A program made the translations under genes and the position numbers. This document shows positions 10,501 through 18,152 of a DNA stretch of 42,206 nt, one piece after another; the first letter of the stretch is position 1, and each line of letters begins with the position of its first letter. The notes under the pieces were generated by a model. The model was not told the DNA's origin and searched no databases. It saw nothing but the letters and a program-made list of their open reading frames with translations. The DNA comes from Candidatus Atribacteria bacterium (lineage in GTDB: Bacteria > Atribacterota > Atribacteria > Atribacterales > Caldatribacteriaceae), in contig JAKPIQ010000127.1 of assembly GCA_029549715.1 (NCBI GenBank), forward strand, positions 1-42,206. Direction: 5' to 3'.

Positions 10501-11307
10501 ATGACTTATGAAGAAAAATGCGCCCTTATTTTTAAAAAGATAAAAGAAGAAAAGCCTCTGGTTCATCATATCACCAATTTTGTGGTTATTAATGATAATG
10601 CTAATATTATGTTAGCAATAGGGGCACTCCCGGTGATGAGTTATGCCCGGGAAGAAGTGGAGGAAATGGTAGCTTTATCTCAAGCTCTGGTTTTGAATAT
10701 CGGGACTCTAACCCAGGATATGGTAGAAAGTGCAATTTTAGCAGGTAAAAAGGCTAATGAGTTAGGTATTCCGGTGGTTTTAGATCCGGTGGGAGCAGGG
10801 GCTACTCAATTCCGCACTGAGAGTGCTTTAAAAATTTTGCAAGAGGTTAAAATCTCTATTTTGCGGGGAAACACAGGGGAGATAGGAAATCTACTGGGAA
10901 TAAAAGCTGAAGTCAGAGGGGTGGAAGGAGGAGCGGGAGATGCAGATGCTCATGGTTTAGCACAAAAAGCCAGCCAGAAATTCCAGACTGTGGTGGCCAT
11001 AACCGGAAAAATTGATGTAGTGAGTGACGGAAAAAGAGTAGTCAGAATAAAAAATGGGGATATCCTCCTCACCAGAATTACCGGCACTGGTTGCATGGCT
11101 ACTTCCCTTTGTGCTGCTTGTGCAGCAGTAGAAAAAGATTATCTATGGGCGGCATCTTCGGCTTTAGGCTTTCTGGGAGTTTGTGGAGAAATAGCTGCTC
11201 GCCACTCTTTAGGGCCGGGTAGTTTTCGAGTTTCTCTTTTTGATACCTTTTATGGTATAAAAAAAGAGGAATTTAAAGCGCTGCTTTCTGTGGAGGTGGG
11301 AGATTGA
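10501..11307 (+). CDS. thiM: Hydroxyethylthiazole kinase
   Basis: PLVHHITNFVVINDNANIMLAIGALPVMSYAREEVEEM; GIPVVLDPVGAGAT; ITGTGCMATSLCAA. Confidence 0.95.
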   Translation: MTYEEKCALIFKKIKEEKPLVHHITNFVVINDNANIMLAIGALPVMSYAREEVEEMVALSQALVLNIGTLTQDMVESAILAGKKANELGIPVVLDPVGAGATQFRTESALKILQEVKISILRGNTGEIGNLLGIKAEVRGVEGGAGDADAHGLAQKASQKFQTVVAITGKIDVVSDGKRVVRIKNGDILLTRITGTGCMATSLCAACAAVEKDYLWAASSALGFLGVCGEIAARHSLGPGSFRVSLFDTFYGIKKEEFKALLSVEVGD

Positions 11308-11939
11308 AAGTTATAGATTGGTCTCTCTATGTGATTACTGATAGAAAAATTCAGAAGAAAAGCAATAAAGAGGTAGTAGAAGAAGCTGCAGATGCTGGAG
11401 CTTCAGTGATTCAACTGCGAGAAAAGAATTTAGCTACCCGACCATGGGTAGAGGAAGCTCAAAAAGTGAGGGAAGTTACCCGCCGGAGGGGAATTCCTTT
11501 AATCATCAATGACCGTATAGATATTGCTTTAGCGGTAGATGCTGATGGAGTACACTTAGGAGAAGAAGATATGCCTTTAGTTTTAGCCCGGAAAATTGCC
11601 CCTTCCCTTATAATTGGCTATTCGGTATCCACAGTAGAAGAAGCCCTGAAAGCAGAAAAAGAAGGAGCGGATTATCTGGGGGCGGGGACGGTTTTTCCTA
11701 CTTCTACTAAAAAAGATGCTGGGGAACCCATTGGTTTAGAAAGACTGAAAGAAATTAAAAAAGCAGTGAATATACCGGTGGTGGCTATCGGAGGGATAAA
11801 TCTCTCTAACCTGGAGGAAGTTTTAGCAACCGGAGTGGATGGAGTGGCAGTGGTGTCAGCTATTGTAGGGGCAGAATCAGTCAGGGAAGCTACTCGCTCT
11901 TTCCGGCAAAAAATTGAGCTTTTTCGGAGAAAATTATGA
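11304..11939 (+). CDS. thiE: Thiamine-phosphate synthase
   Basis: SLYVITDRK; GASVIQLREKNLATRPW; ADGVHLGEEDMPL; IIGYSVSTVEEALKAEKEGADYLGAGTVFPTSTK. Confidence 0.95.
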   Translation: MKVIDWSLYVITDRKIQKKSNKEVVEEAADAGASVIQLREKNLATRPWVEEAQKVREVTRRRGIPLIINDRIDIALAVDADGVHLGEEDMPLVLARKIAPSLIIGYSVSTVEEALKAEKEGADYLGAGTVFPTSTKKDAGEPIGLERLKEIKKAVNIPVVAIGGINLSNLEEVLATGVDGVAVVSAIVGAESVREATRSFRQKIELFRRKL

Positions 11940-12937
11940 AACTCAAAGAGTGGGGAGAATTTGGAATTATTGACTATCTGAAAAATTTTTTCCCTTCCCG
12001 GGGGAAAAGAGTGGTTTTAGGAATTGAAGATGATTGCGCGGTGGTGAGAGGTCCCCGGGGCTTTTTCTATCTTCTTACCTGCGATTCCCAGGTAGAAAAT
12101 GTGCATTTTATTTTATCTCTCTTCTCTCCCTTTTCTTTAGGGAGAAGAGTTCTGGCAGTGAATTTGAGTGATATTGCTGCTATGGGGGGAAAGCCTCTTT
12201 TTGCTCTTCTTTCCTGGGTGCTGAGACCGGATATGGAAGCAGAGTGGCTAAAGGAATTTATGCGGGGAATCAAAGAAGAAGCGGAAGCTCACGGAGTAGA
12301 CATTATAGGAGGGAATTTATCTCGTACTGATAGCCAGATAGTTTTTGACTTAACTTTAGTGGGAGAGGTAGAAAATAACCTTCCTCTCCTTTTGCGCAGT
12401 AATGCTCGACCTGGAGACTTAGTTCTGGTTACGGGGACCTTGGGCGATTCCCGGGCAGGGTTAGAGATAGCTCTTCGAGGTAGCGAGGAAGAAAAAGAAA
12501 AGTATTCTTTTCTTTTGGAGCGTTTCTTTACTCCTGCTCCTCGCCTACAGGTAGGGAGGTTATTGCACAGTTTAGGAGAAACAATAGCTACGATTGATGT
12601 TTCTGATGGGTTTTCCCAGGACCTCGGGCACATTACCAAAGAAAGTGGAGTGGGGGCAGTGATAGAGGTGGATAAACTGCCTATTTCTCCTTCTCTTCGG
12701 GAGTGGAGTGGGGAGAAAGGGGAAGACCCCTTTCTTTTTGCTCTTGCGGGAGGGGAAGATTTTGAGTTAATTTTTACCGTTTCCCGGGAGCGCGGGGAAG
12801 AGGTTAAAGAATTTATAGAAAGAGAAAATGGAGTTCCGGTAACTATTGTGGGAGAGGTTGTCTCGCAAGGAGGGGTTTCTCTGCGTAGAGGGGGAAGAGA
12901 AGAAAAAATCATCTCAGGCTGGGATCATTTTCACTAA
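11936..12937 (+). CDS. thiL: Thiamine-monophosphate kinase
   Basis: GIEDDCAVVRG; VNLSDIAAMGGKPLFALLSW; IIGGNLSRTDSQIVFDLTLVGEV; TIDVSDGFSQDLGHI; GGEDFELIFT. Confidence 0.95.
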   Translation: MKLKEWGEFGIIDYLKNFFPSRGKRVVLGIEDDCAVVRGPRGFFYLLTCDSQVENVHFILSLFSPFSLGRRVLAVNLSDIAAMGGKPLFALLSWVLRPDMEAEWLKEFMRGIKEEAEAHGVDIIGGNLSRTDSQIVFDLTLVGEVENNLPLLLRSNARPGDLVLVTGTLGDSRAGLEIALRGSEEEKEKYSFLLERFFTPAPRLQVGRLLHSLGETIATIDVSDGFSQDLGHITKESGVGAVIEVDKLPISPSLREWSGEKGEDPFLFALAGGEDFELIFTVSRERGEEVKEFIERENGVPVTIVGEVVSQGGVSLRRGGREEKIISGWDHFH

Positions 12938-12949
12938 AGGAGAAAAAAG

Positions 12950-13777
12950 ATGAAAAGAGCGCTAACCATAGCTGGTTCAGATTCAGGAGGGGGAGCAGGA
13001 ATTCAGGCTGACCTGAAAACCTTTTGTGCTTTTGGAGTGTATGGTATGTCATCTATTACCTCCATAACCGCCCAGAACACTCAAGGGGTGGAAGCCATTT
13101 TTGACTTACCTCCCTCTCTGGTAGCCAAACAAATAGAGTGTGTGGTGAGTGATATAGGGGTGGATGCAGCTAAAACCGGTATGCTTTCTAATTCTTCTAT
13201 TATTGAGGTAGTGGCTGAGGAGATTAAAAAGTTTAACATAGAGAAATTAGTAGTAGATCCGGTGATGGTATCTAAAAGTGGAGCTTTGCTTCTTGAGCGA
13301 GATGCCGTGGATACTCTTGTACGCAAGATTTTCCCTCTCTCTTTTTTGGTTACTCCCAATCTTCCTGAAGCTTCCTTTTTAGTGGGTGAGGAAATAAAGA
13401 ACGTTTCCGATATGGAAAAAGCCTGTGTGTCGATCAAAAAGTGGGGCCCTCGCTATGTTCTCTTAAAAGGAGGGCATCTCCCGGGAGAAGAGATAGTGGA
13501 TATCCTTTTTGATGGGAAAGAATTTACGCTCTTTCCCACTCGACGTATCGCCACCAAAAACACCCATGGGACAGGTTGCACTTATTCTGCGGCTATATGT
13601 GCTCTCCTATCTTTAGGATACTCAATTACTGAGGCAGTAAAAGTGGCTCATGAATACATGAGTCAGGTGATTACCCATTCCTTAAGCCTGGGTAAAGGGT
13701 TCGGCCCGGTTAACCATTTAGCTCCTCTTTTCCTCAGAGAAGGAGTGGATCCACAAGAGGGAGGGAGATATTGGTGA
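12950..13777 (+). CDS. thiD: Bifunctional hydroxymethylpyrimidine kinase/phosphomethylpyrimidine kinase
   Basis: LTIAGSDSGGGAGIQADLKTFCAFGVYGMSSITSITAQNT; VVDPVMVSKSGALLL; THGTGCTYSAAICALLSLG. Confidence 0.95.
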   Translation: MKRALTIAGSDSGGGAGIQADLKTFCAFGVYGMSSITSITAQNTQGVEAIFDLPPSLVAKQIECVVSDIGVDAAKTGMLSNSSIIEVVAEEIKKFNIEKLVVDPVMVSKSGALLLERDAVDTLVRKIFPLSFLVTPNLPEASFLVGEEIKNVSDMEKACVSIKKWGPRYVLLKGGHLPGEEIVDILFDGKEFTLFPTRRIATKNTHGTGCTYSAAICALLSLGYSITEAVKVAHEYMSQVITHSLSLGKGFGPVNHLAPLFLREGVDPQEGGRYW

Positions 13778-14493
13778 GAGAGCCCCGGATAGGTACTTCC
13801 GGTTGGTCTTATTCTCATTGGGAAGGAGTGTTTTATCCTCCTCGTTTACCTCAAAAAAAGTGGCTTTCTTACTATTCTCGGTTTTTTGATACGGTGGAGA
13901 TTAACTCCTCTTTTTATCATCTTCCCCGTTCTACTACTTTTTCCCAATGGAGAGATACCACTCCTCCAGGATTTATTTTTGCTGTGAAAGCCAGCCGCTA
14001 CATAACTCATATAAAGAAGATGAGAGAGGTGGAAGAACCCTTGGCAAGACTTTATGAGGTGGTGAGAGAGCTGGGGAATAAATTAGGTCCTCTTCTTTTT
14101 CAATTTCCCCCTCAGCTTAAATTTGATAAAGGAGTTTTTTCCTCTTTTGTGGAGCTCCTTTCTCCTGATTTTTGCTATGCTTTTGAGTTTCGCAATGACA
14201 GTTTTTTCACCGAAGAAGTTTATGAAATTCTTAAAAAGAAAGATATCTGTCTCTGTTTTTCTGATACTCCTTCTTTTCCCTACCGAGAGGTTGTAACTTC
14301 TTCTTTTATTTACCTTCGGCTTCACGGGCACGGCAGCCTTTATACCGATTTTTATAGTGAAGAAGAACTCGAAGAGTGGGGAGCTAAGATTCGTTTCTGG
14401 CTCGGGGAGCGAGATGTTTATTGCTACTTTGATAATGATTATAAAGGTTTTGCAGTGAAAAACGCCCAGCGCCTCAAGGAAATTTTATCTTGA
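13774..14493 (+). CDS. DUF72 family protein
   Basis: IGTSGWSYSHWEGVFYPPRLPQKKWLSYYSRFFDTVEINSSFYHLPR; LGPLLFQFPP; YCYFDNDYKGFAVKNAQRLKEIL. Overlaps the thiD stop (GTGA). Confidence 0.93.
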   Translation: MREPRIGTSGWSYSHWEGVFYPPRLPQKKWLSYYSRFFDTVEINSSFYHLPRSTTFSQWRDTTPPGFIFAVKASRYITHIKKMREVEEPLARLYEVVRELGNKLGPLLFQFPPQLKFDKGVFSSFVELLSPDFCYAFEFRNDSFFTEEVYEILKKKDICLCFSDTPSFPYREVVTSSFIYLRLHGHGSLYTDFYSEEELEEWGAKIRFWLGERDVYCYFDNDYKGFAVKNAQRLKEILS

Positions 14494-14544
14494 GGAAGTA
14501 TAGAATTCTTACTTTTGTGAGATAATTTGAGGGGGGTGAGAAGT

Positions 14545-15660
14545 ATGGAAAAAAGGAAATTAGGAAGCACTGACCTTTCTGTTTCCCTTCTGGGGCTAGG
14601 CGGTTTTCATCTGGTGGAGCTACCAGAGAGAGAGGCACTGCGAATTATTAATTTGTATTTGGACCAGGGAGGAAATTACTTAGAAACCGCAGAAAGCTAC
14701 GGGTCTGGTAATTCAGAAGAAAAGATAGGTAAAGTAGCCAAAGTTCGAAGAAATGACTTCGTCCTGGCTACTAAATCCACACAAAGGAGTAAAGAAGGTA
14801 TAACTAAAGCTTTAGAGGGAAGCCTGAGGAGACTCCACACCAGCGAGGTAGATATATTTTTTGTTCATGGTTTAAATCGCTTTGAGGAGCTGGATGCCAT
14901 AGCTTCTCCCCAGGGAGCTTTAGAGGGAGTAGAAAAAGCTAAAAAAGAAGGGAAAATTCGTTTTGTAGCTTTTTCCAATCATGTTACTCCTGATGTAGCA
15001 CTCAATGCTCTTTCTCTTTACCCCTTTGACCTTCTAATGGTTCCCTTAAACTATTTTGACCGGTTTAATTTTCCGGGCTGGGAAGAAGAAGTTTTACCCC
15101 GGGCTCGGGAAAAGAGAATGGGAGTTCTGGCTATGAAAGTTCTGGCTGATGGTTTTTTGTGGGAAAGTGAACGGAAGGCTATACGGTACACTCTGAGTCT
15201 GGGAGTAGACAGTTTAGTTATGGGAGCTAACACAGAAGAATATCTGAACAGAGATATAGAAGCGGTGGAAAATTTTGTTCCTTTTACTCCGGAAGAAATA
15301 GAAAAGCTTTGGGAGGAAGCCCCAGAATTGGGTAACTATGTTTGCCGGCAGTGTGATAAATGCCTGCCCTGTCCTTTAGGTATCGATATCCCCAGAATTT
15401 TTCTTCTGGAGGGGCAATATGACCGACAGATGCAAGATGGAATAATTCGCGATCCTGCTCAATATGCCCTGCGAGAGCGCCTCCGCTTCTGGTTGGGGAA
15501 TCAAGATTATGCCCGGAAAGCTTATCAGGAATTGAATCCCAAAGCTTCGGTGTGTAACGAGTGCGGGGAGTGCGAGCCTCGCTGTCCCTATAAAATACCT
15601 ATTATTTATAAATTGAATTTAGCTCATGAGAAATTAGCTGACGCTCGCTCTTCTGACTAA
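14545..15660 (+). CDS. Aldo/keto reductase with C-terminal 4Fe-4S dicluster region
   Basis: KRKLGSTDLSVSLLGLGGFHL; DIFFVHGL; C-terminal CRQCDKCLPCPLGIDIP and CNECGECEPRCPYKIPI cysteine motifs. Confidence 0.92.
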   Translation: MEKRKLGSTDLSVSLLGLGGFHLVELPEREALRIINLYLDQGGNYLETAESYGSGNSEEKIGKVAKVRRNDFVLATKSTQRSKEGITKALEGSLRRLHTSEVDIFFVHGLNRFEELDAIASPQGALEGVEKAKKEGKIRFVAFSNHVTPDVALNALSLYPFDLLMVPLNYFDRFNFPGWEEEVLPRAREKRMGVLAMKVLADGFLWESERKAIRYTLSLGVDSLVMGANTEEYLNRDIEAVENFVPFTPEEIEKLWEEAPELGNYVCRQCDKCLPCPLGIDIPRIFLLEGQYDRQMQDGIIRDPAQYALRERLRFWLGNQDYARKAYQELNPKASVCNECGECEPRCPYKIPIIYKLNLAHEKLADARSSD

Positions 15661-15675
15661 GGTCGCATATCGTAA

Positions 15676-15710
15676 ACTATAAGGGGGAATATTCCCCCTT
15701 ATAACCCCCT
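15676..15710 (-). repeat. Palindromic element containing a 26-bp perfect palindrome
   Basis: 15678-15703 = tataagggggaat|attcccccttata. Related in reverse orientation to 787-817. Confidence 0.75.
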
Positions 15711-15752
15711 TCTGAAAACATAAAAAGAAAAAGACTAACTGAGAAAGAAAAA

Positions 15753-15840
15753 GACAGCCTACGGCGTAAGCAAAAATAAAAGACAAAAGAATAAAAACTA
15801 CCGGTAGAAAAAGCAGACGGCCTACGGCATAAACTGAAAA
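15753..15840 (+). repeat. Degenerate 63-bp tandem A-rich repeat with CTACGGC core
   Basis: gacagcctacggcgtaagcaaaaa (15753) and gacggcctacggcataaactgaaaa (15816) are spaced exactly 63 bp apart. A related copy is ggacagtctacgacataagcaaaaaa (17395-17420). Confidence 0.6.
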
Positions 15841-15868
15841 CAATGAAAGCATAAAAAAAGCAAAAACC

Positions 15869-15933
15869 ACCGAGGGGAAAGGCACCCTCGGTATATCTCA
15901 TCCGTCATTCCTGAGTGTATCTATCAGGAATCC
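15869..15933 (+). repeat. CCGAGGG hairpin adjoining a GTCATTCC...GGAATCC palindrome
   Basis: accgaggggaaaggcaccctcggt (15869-15892), then ccgtcattcctgagtgtatctatcaggaatcc (15902-15933). Same module order as 17451-17509. Confidence 0.65.
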
Positions 15934-16086
15934 AGATTACAGAAGAAAAAATACCTCCTATAACTTCCAGAAACACAAAAACCTAAAAGACTGAAGACCA
16001 AAACCACGGGGAAGAAGAGATTTCCCAAGTATAGGAGGAAAAATGTCTTTTGCTGCGTAGCGTCTCCCATTTTTTAACTTTTGACA

Positions 16087-16135
16087 TAATTTACTTTTTA
16101 AAGTTTTAACCATTTAATAGGTTCCGCGGGATACT
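16087..16135 (-). repeat. AT-rich element copy B, inverted relative to 648-696
   Basis: Reverse complement agtatcccgcggaacctattaaatggttaaaactttaaaaagtaaatta matches copy A at 44/49 positions. Confidence 0.75.
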
Positions 16136-16152
16136 TTAATTTTATCGAGAGG

Positions 16153-16545
16153 TCAGTAAGATAATTTGGTTACTATTTCTTCTACGCCTCCTCGCAAGGT
16201 ATTCATAACTGTGCAGCCTCTCTCTCCTGCTTTTAAAATTCTTTCTTTTTCTTCGTGAGTTAAATTACCAAGTAATTCCACTTCCATTTCTATTTTTTGT
16301 ACCCGGGAAGGAGAGGAGCCTAATTCTCCGGTGATTCGGGCGACTACTCCCTCCAGAGGAAAATTTTTGGTCTGGGCATAGGCAAAGACTGTCCCGGCAA
16401 AGCAACTCCCTAAAGCAGCCAGTAGACACTCTACCGGCCAGTATTCTGCTTCGCTTTCTGCCCCCTTGCTTTTAAATAAAATTGTTTCTTTTCCCACCCG
16501 GGCTTCAATTTTTCCTTTTTGGGCTACAAGTTCTACCTGAGCCAT
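16153..16545 (-). CDS. OsmC/Ohr-family protein
   Basis: PVECLLAALGSCFAGTVFAYAQTKNFPLEGVVARITGEL; ILKAGERGCTVMNTLRGGVEE. RBS aggaggt upstream on the minus strand. Confidence 0.88.
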   Translation of the reverse strand: MAQVELVAQKGKIEARVGKETILFKSKGAESEAEYWPVECLLAALGSCFAGTVFAYAQTKNFPLEGVVARITGELGSSPSRVQKIEMEVELLGNLTHEEKERILKAGERGCTVMNTLRGGVEEIVTKLSY

Positions 16546-16669
16546 TATTTTCTACCTCCTCACTGATTTTTGAGATTAAGGTTTGGTATCATTGTATCAT
16601 TATATGATGGAACTCTATTTTAAGAAGTAAATACTATTTTACAGTGAAAAGTAAAAAGGAGGTAAGATC

Positions 16670-17269
16670 ATGGCTAAAAAATGGTGGTTGCTTTCCCTGG
16701 TGACTCTTTCCCTTTTTTTCCTCTCTGGTTGTGCTCAGGTAGAGTTAGCAGTTAAGGTGGCTGGTGATGCTACTATTCCTGCCGCTCGTCTTGCGGTGAT
16801 AGTAAACGATACCGTGGTTTTAAGTCAACTAAAGAAAGTAGCGATAGATGAATACAAAAAGTTACCCGAGGAAGAAAGAGAATTTGTAAAAGTAATGACC
16901 AAAGAAGATGAGCCTCCCTATGTAGTGGCCTGGGAGTGGAATTTCCCCGACCAGGAAAAAGCTCAGGAGTTTACTCAACAATTCCTGGGTAGTGCTGCTC
17001 GTCTTTCTAAAGATGGAGACCTGGTGGTCTTAGAGGCTAGCCTGGAAGGGAAAGAACTGGACAACCTTTTAAATCAATGGGGAGGGTCTGCCGTAAAACC
17101 CTTTTTAGACTCTATCACTCTTTTTATTAAAGCTTATATGCCCGGAGAGATACTGAGCTATGTGGAAGGAGAGGTAAAAGATAAAGTCTGGCAACAGGAG
17201 TTAAATCTGGGAGAGATATATAAAAATAAACCCACAGTGGACATCGAAGTGATTTCCCGGGACAAATGA
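16670..17269 (+). CDS. Predicted lipoprotein of unknown function
   Basis: Signal sequence with lipobox LFFLSGC; RBS aaaggaggt; no family recognised with confidence. Confidence 0.75.
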   Translation: MAKKWWLLSLVTLSLFFLSGCAQVELAVKVAGDATIPAARLAVIVNDTVVLSQLKKVAIDEYKKLPEEEREFVKVMTKEDEPPYVVAWEWNFPDQEKAQEFTQQFLGSAARLSKDGDLVVLEASLEGKELDNLLNQWGGSAVKPFLDSITLFIKAYMPGEILSYVEGEVKDKVWQQELNLGEIYKNKPTVDIEVISRDK

Positions 17270-17283
17270 GAAAAAAGTAAAAT

Positions 17284-17333
17284 AACGCCGGAGTTTTTGG
17301 TGATTATTCCTCGTTCCCAAATATTCCGGCGTT
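17284..17333 (+). terminator. Stem-loop downstream of the lipoprotein gene
   Basis: aacgccgga (17284-17292) is the exact complement of tccggcgtt (17325-17333), 14 nt after the stop. The T-tract is weak. Confidence 0.5.
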
Positions 17334-17394
17334 TATAAAAAATTAAGTATAAACAGAAAAACACAAAGATAAAAAACCATTGAAGAGGGAAAAC

Positions 17395-17509
17395 GGACAG
17401 TCTACGACATAAGCAAAAAAGAATTGAAAAAGCAGAAAAAAACGAATACAACCGAGGGATAAAAAGCCTCCCTCAGTGGATTCCCGATTGAAGATTTTGG
17501 GAATGACGG
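17395..17509 (+). repeat. Second composite repeat cassette (CTACGAC unit, CCGAGGG hairpin, GGATTCCC...GGGAATGAC palindrome)
   Basis: 17395-17420 ggacagtctacgacataagcaaaaaa; 17451-17477 accgagggataaaaagcctccctcagt; 17478-17509 ggattcccgattgaagattttgggaatgacgg. Confidence 0.65.
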
Positions 17510-17534
17510 AAAAGGAAGCCTTCGGGCAAGAAAA

Positions 17535-17574
17535 GTGAGATTGCCACGCACTGATGCCACGAGCTCGCAATGAC
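17535..17574 (+). repeat. REP-like element of GAGATTGCC...GCAATGAC type
   Basis: gtgagattgccacgcactgatgccacgagctcgcaatgac resembles the GAGATTGC...TCGCAATGAC intergenic palindromes found in many bacterial genomes. Confidence 0.55.
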
Positions 17575-17695
17575 CACCTGGGGCGTTTGTAAGGAGGGGT
17601 AGCGACCCTTGGAGATCGATCCCATTGACTCCTCTTTTCTTTCCCTCAAAGGGAGACCCTACATATTCTTTTCCTCTCCCTTAGTAAAGGCCTTT

Positions 17696-17727
17696 GGATT
17701 CCCGATTGAAGATTTGGGGAATGACGG
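17696..17727 (+). repeat. Third copy of the GGATTCCC...GGGAATGAC palindrome
   Basis: ggattcccgattgaagatttggggaatgacgg, nearly identical to 17478-17509. Confidence 0.7.
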
Positions 17728-18152
17728 AAAGAACAATGGGGAGGAAGCTCCCTTATAGCTCCAGAAAGCAGAAGCTTAAAAAAGCAAAGACTATCGGAAA
17801 GAGAAGCTGCGAGGATAAAAAAGCACCTCCGGGAGGCCTCCAGGCTATCAGGGCCTAAGGTATCCCCCCTCCCAGGGTTTATAGAGCTCGCTATCATTTT
17901 GTGGGTGGTTATTCTGTGATGGCGTTGTTCGGTGCGAGGTATGGAAATTTTATCATCGCTGCTTTATAGTTTACTGCAGTGGTCATCTGCTGTTTATTGT
18001 TACGGAACTTTTCTTAAAGTTTATTTTTTGAAAACTTATCAAGAGTTATCTATTTTTTGCTGGAATACGGGATATAATCTTTATCAGAGAAAAATTTTAA
18101 GTAAAAGAAGGGTGAATTTATTCAAATTCAAAAAGAAGAAGATCGCACCAGG

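Noticed and set aside
12289-12912. 207-aa minus-strand ORF antisense to thiL
   Set aside because: Opposite a clear thiL gene; Ser/Arg/Pro-rich translation typical of antisense reading; no RBS or family.
15634-15901. Overlapping minus-strand ORFs (83 and 74 aa), Phe/Ser-rich
   Set aside because: They arise from the 63-bp A-rich repeats read on the minus strand (FSLCRRPS.../FCLRRRLS...), similar to the ORF at 17158-17451; treated as repeat artefacts.
17158-17570. Minus-strand ORFs of 97 and 75 aa
   Set aside because: Cover the terminator and repeat cassette, with no RBS; sequence reflects the repeat unit.
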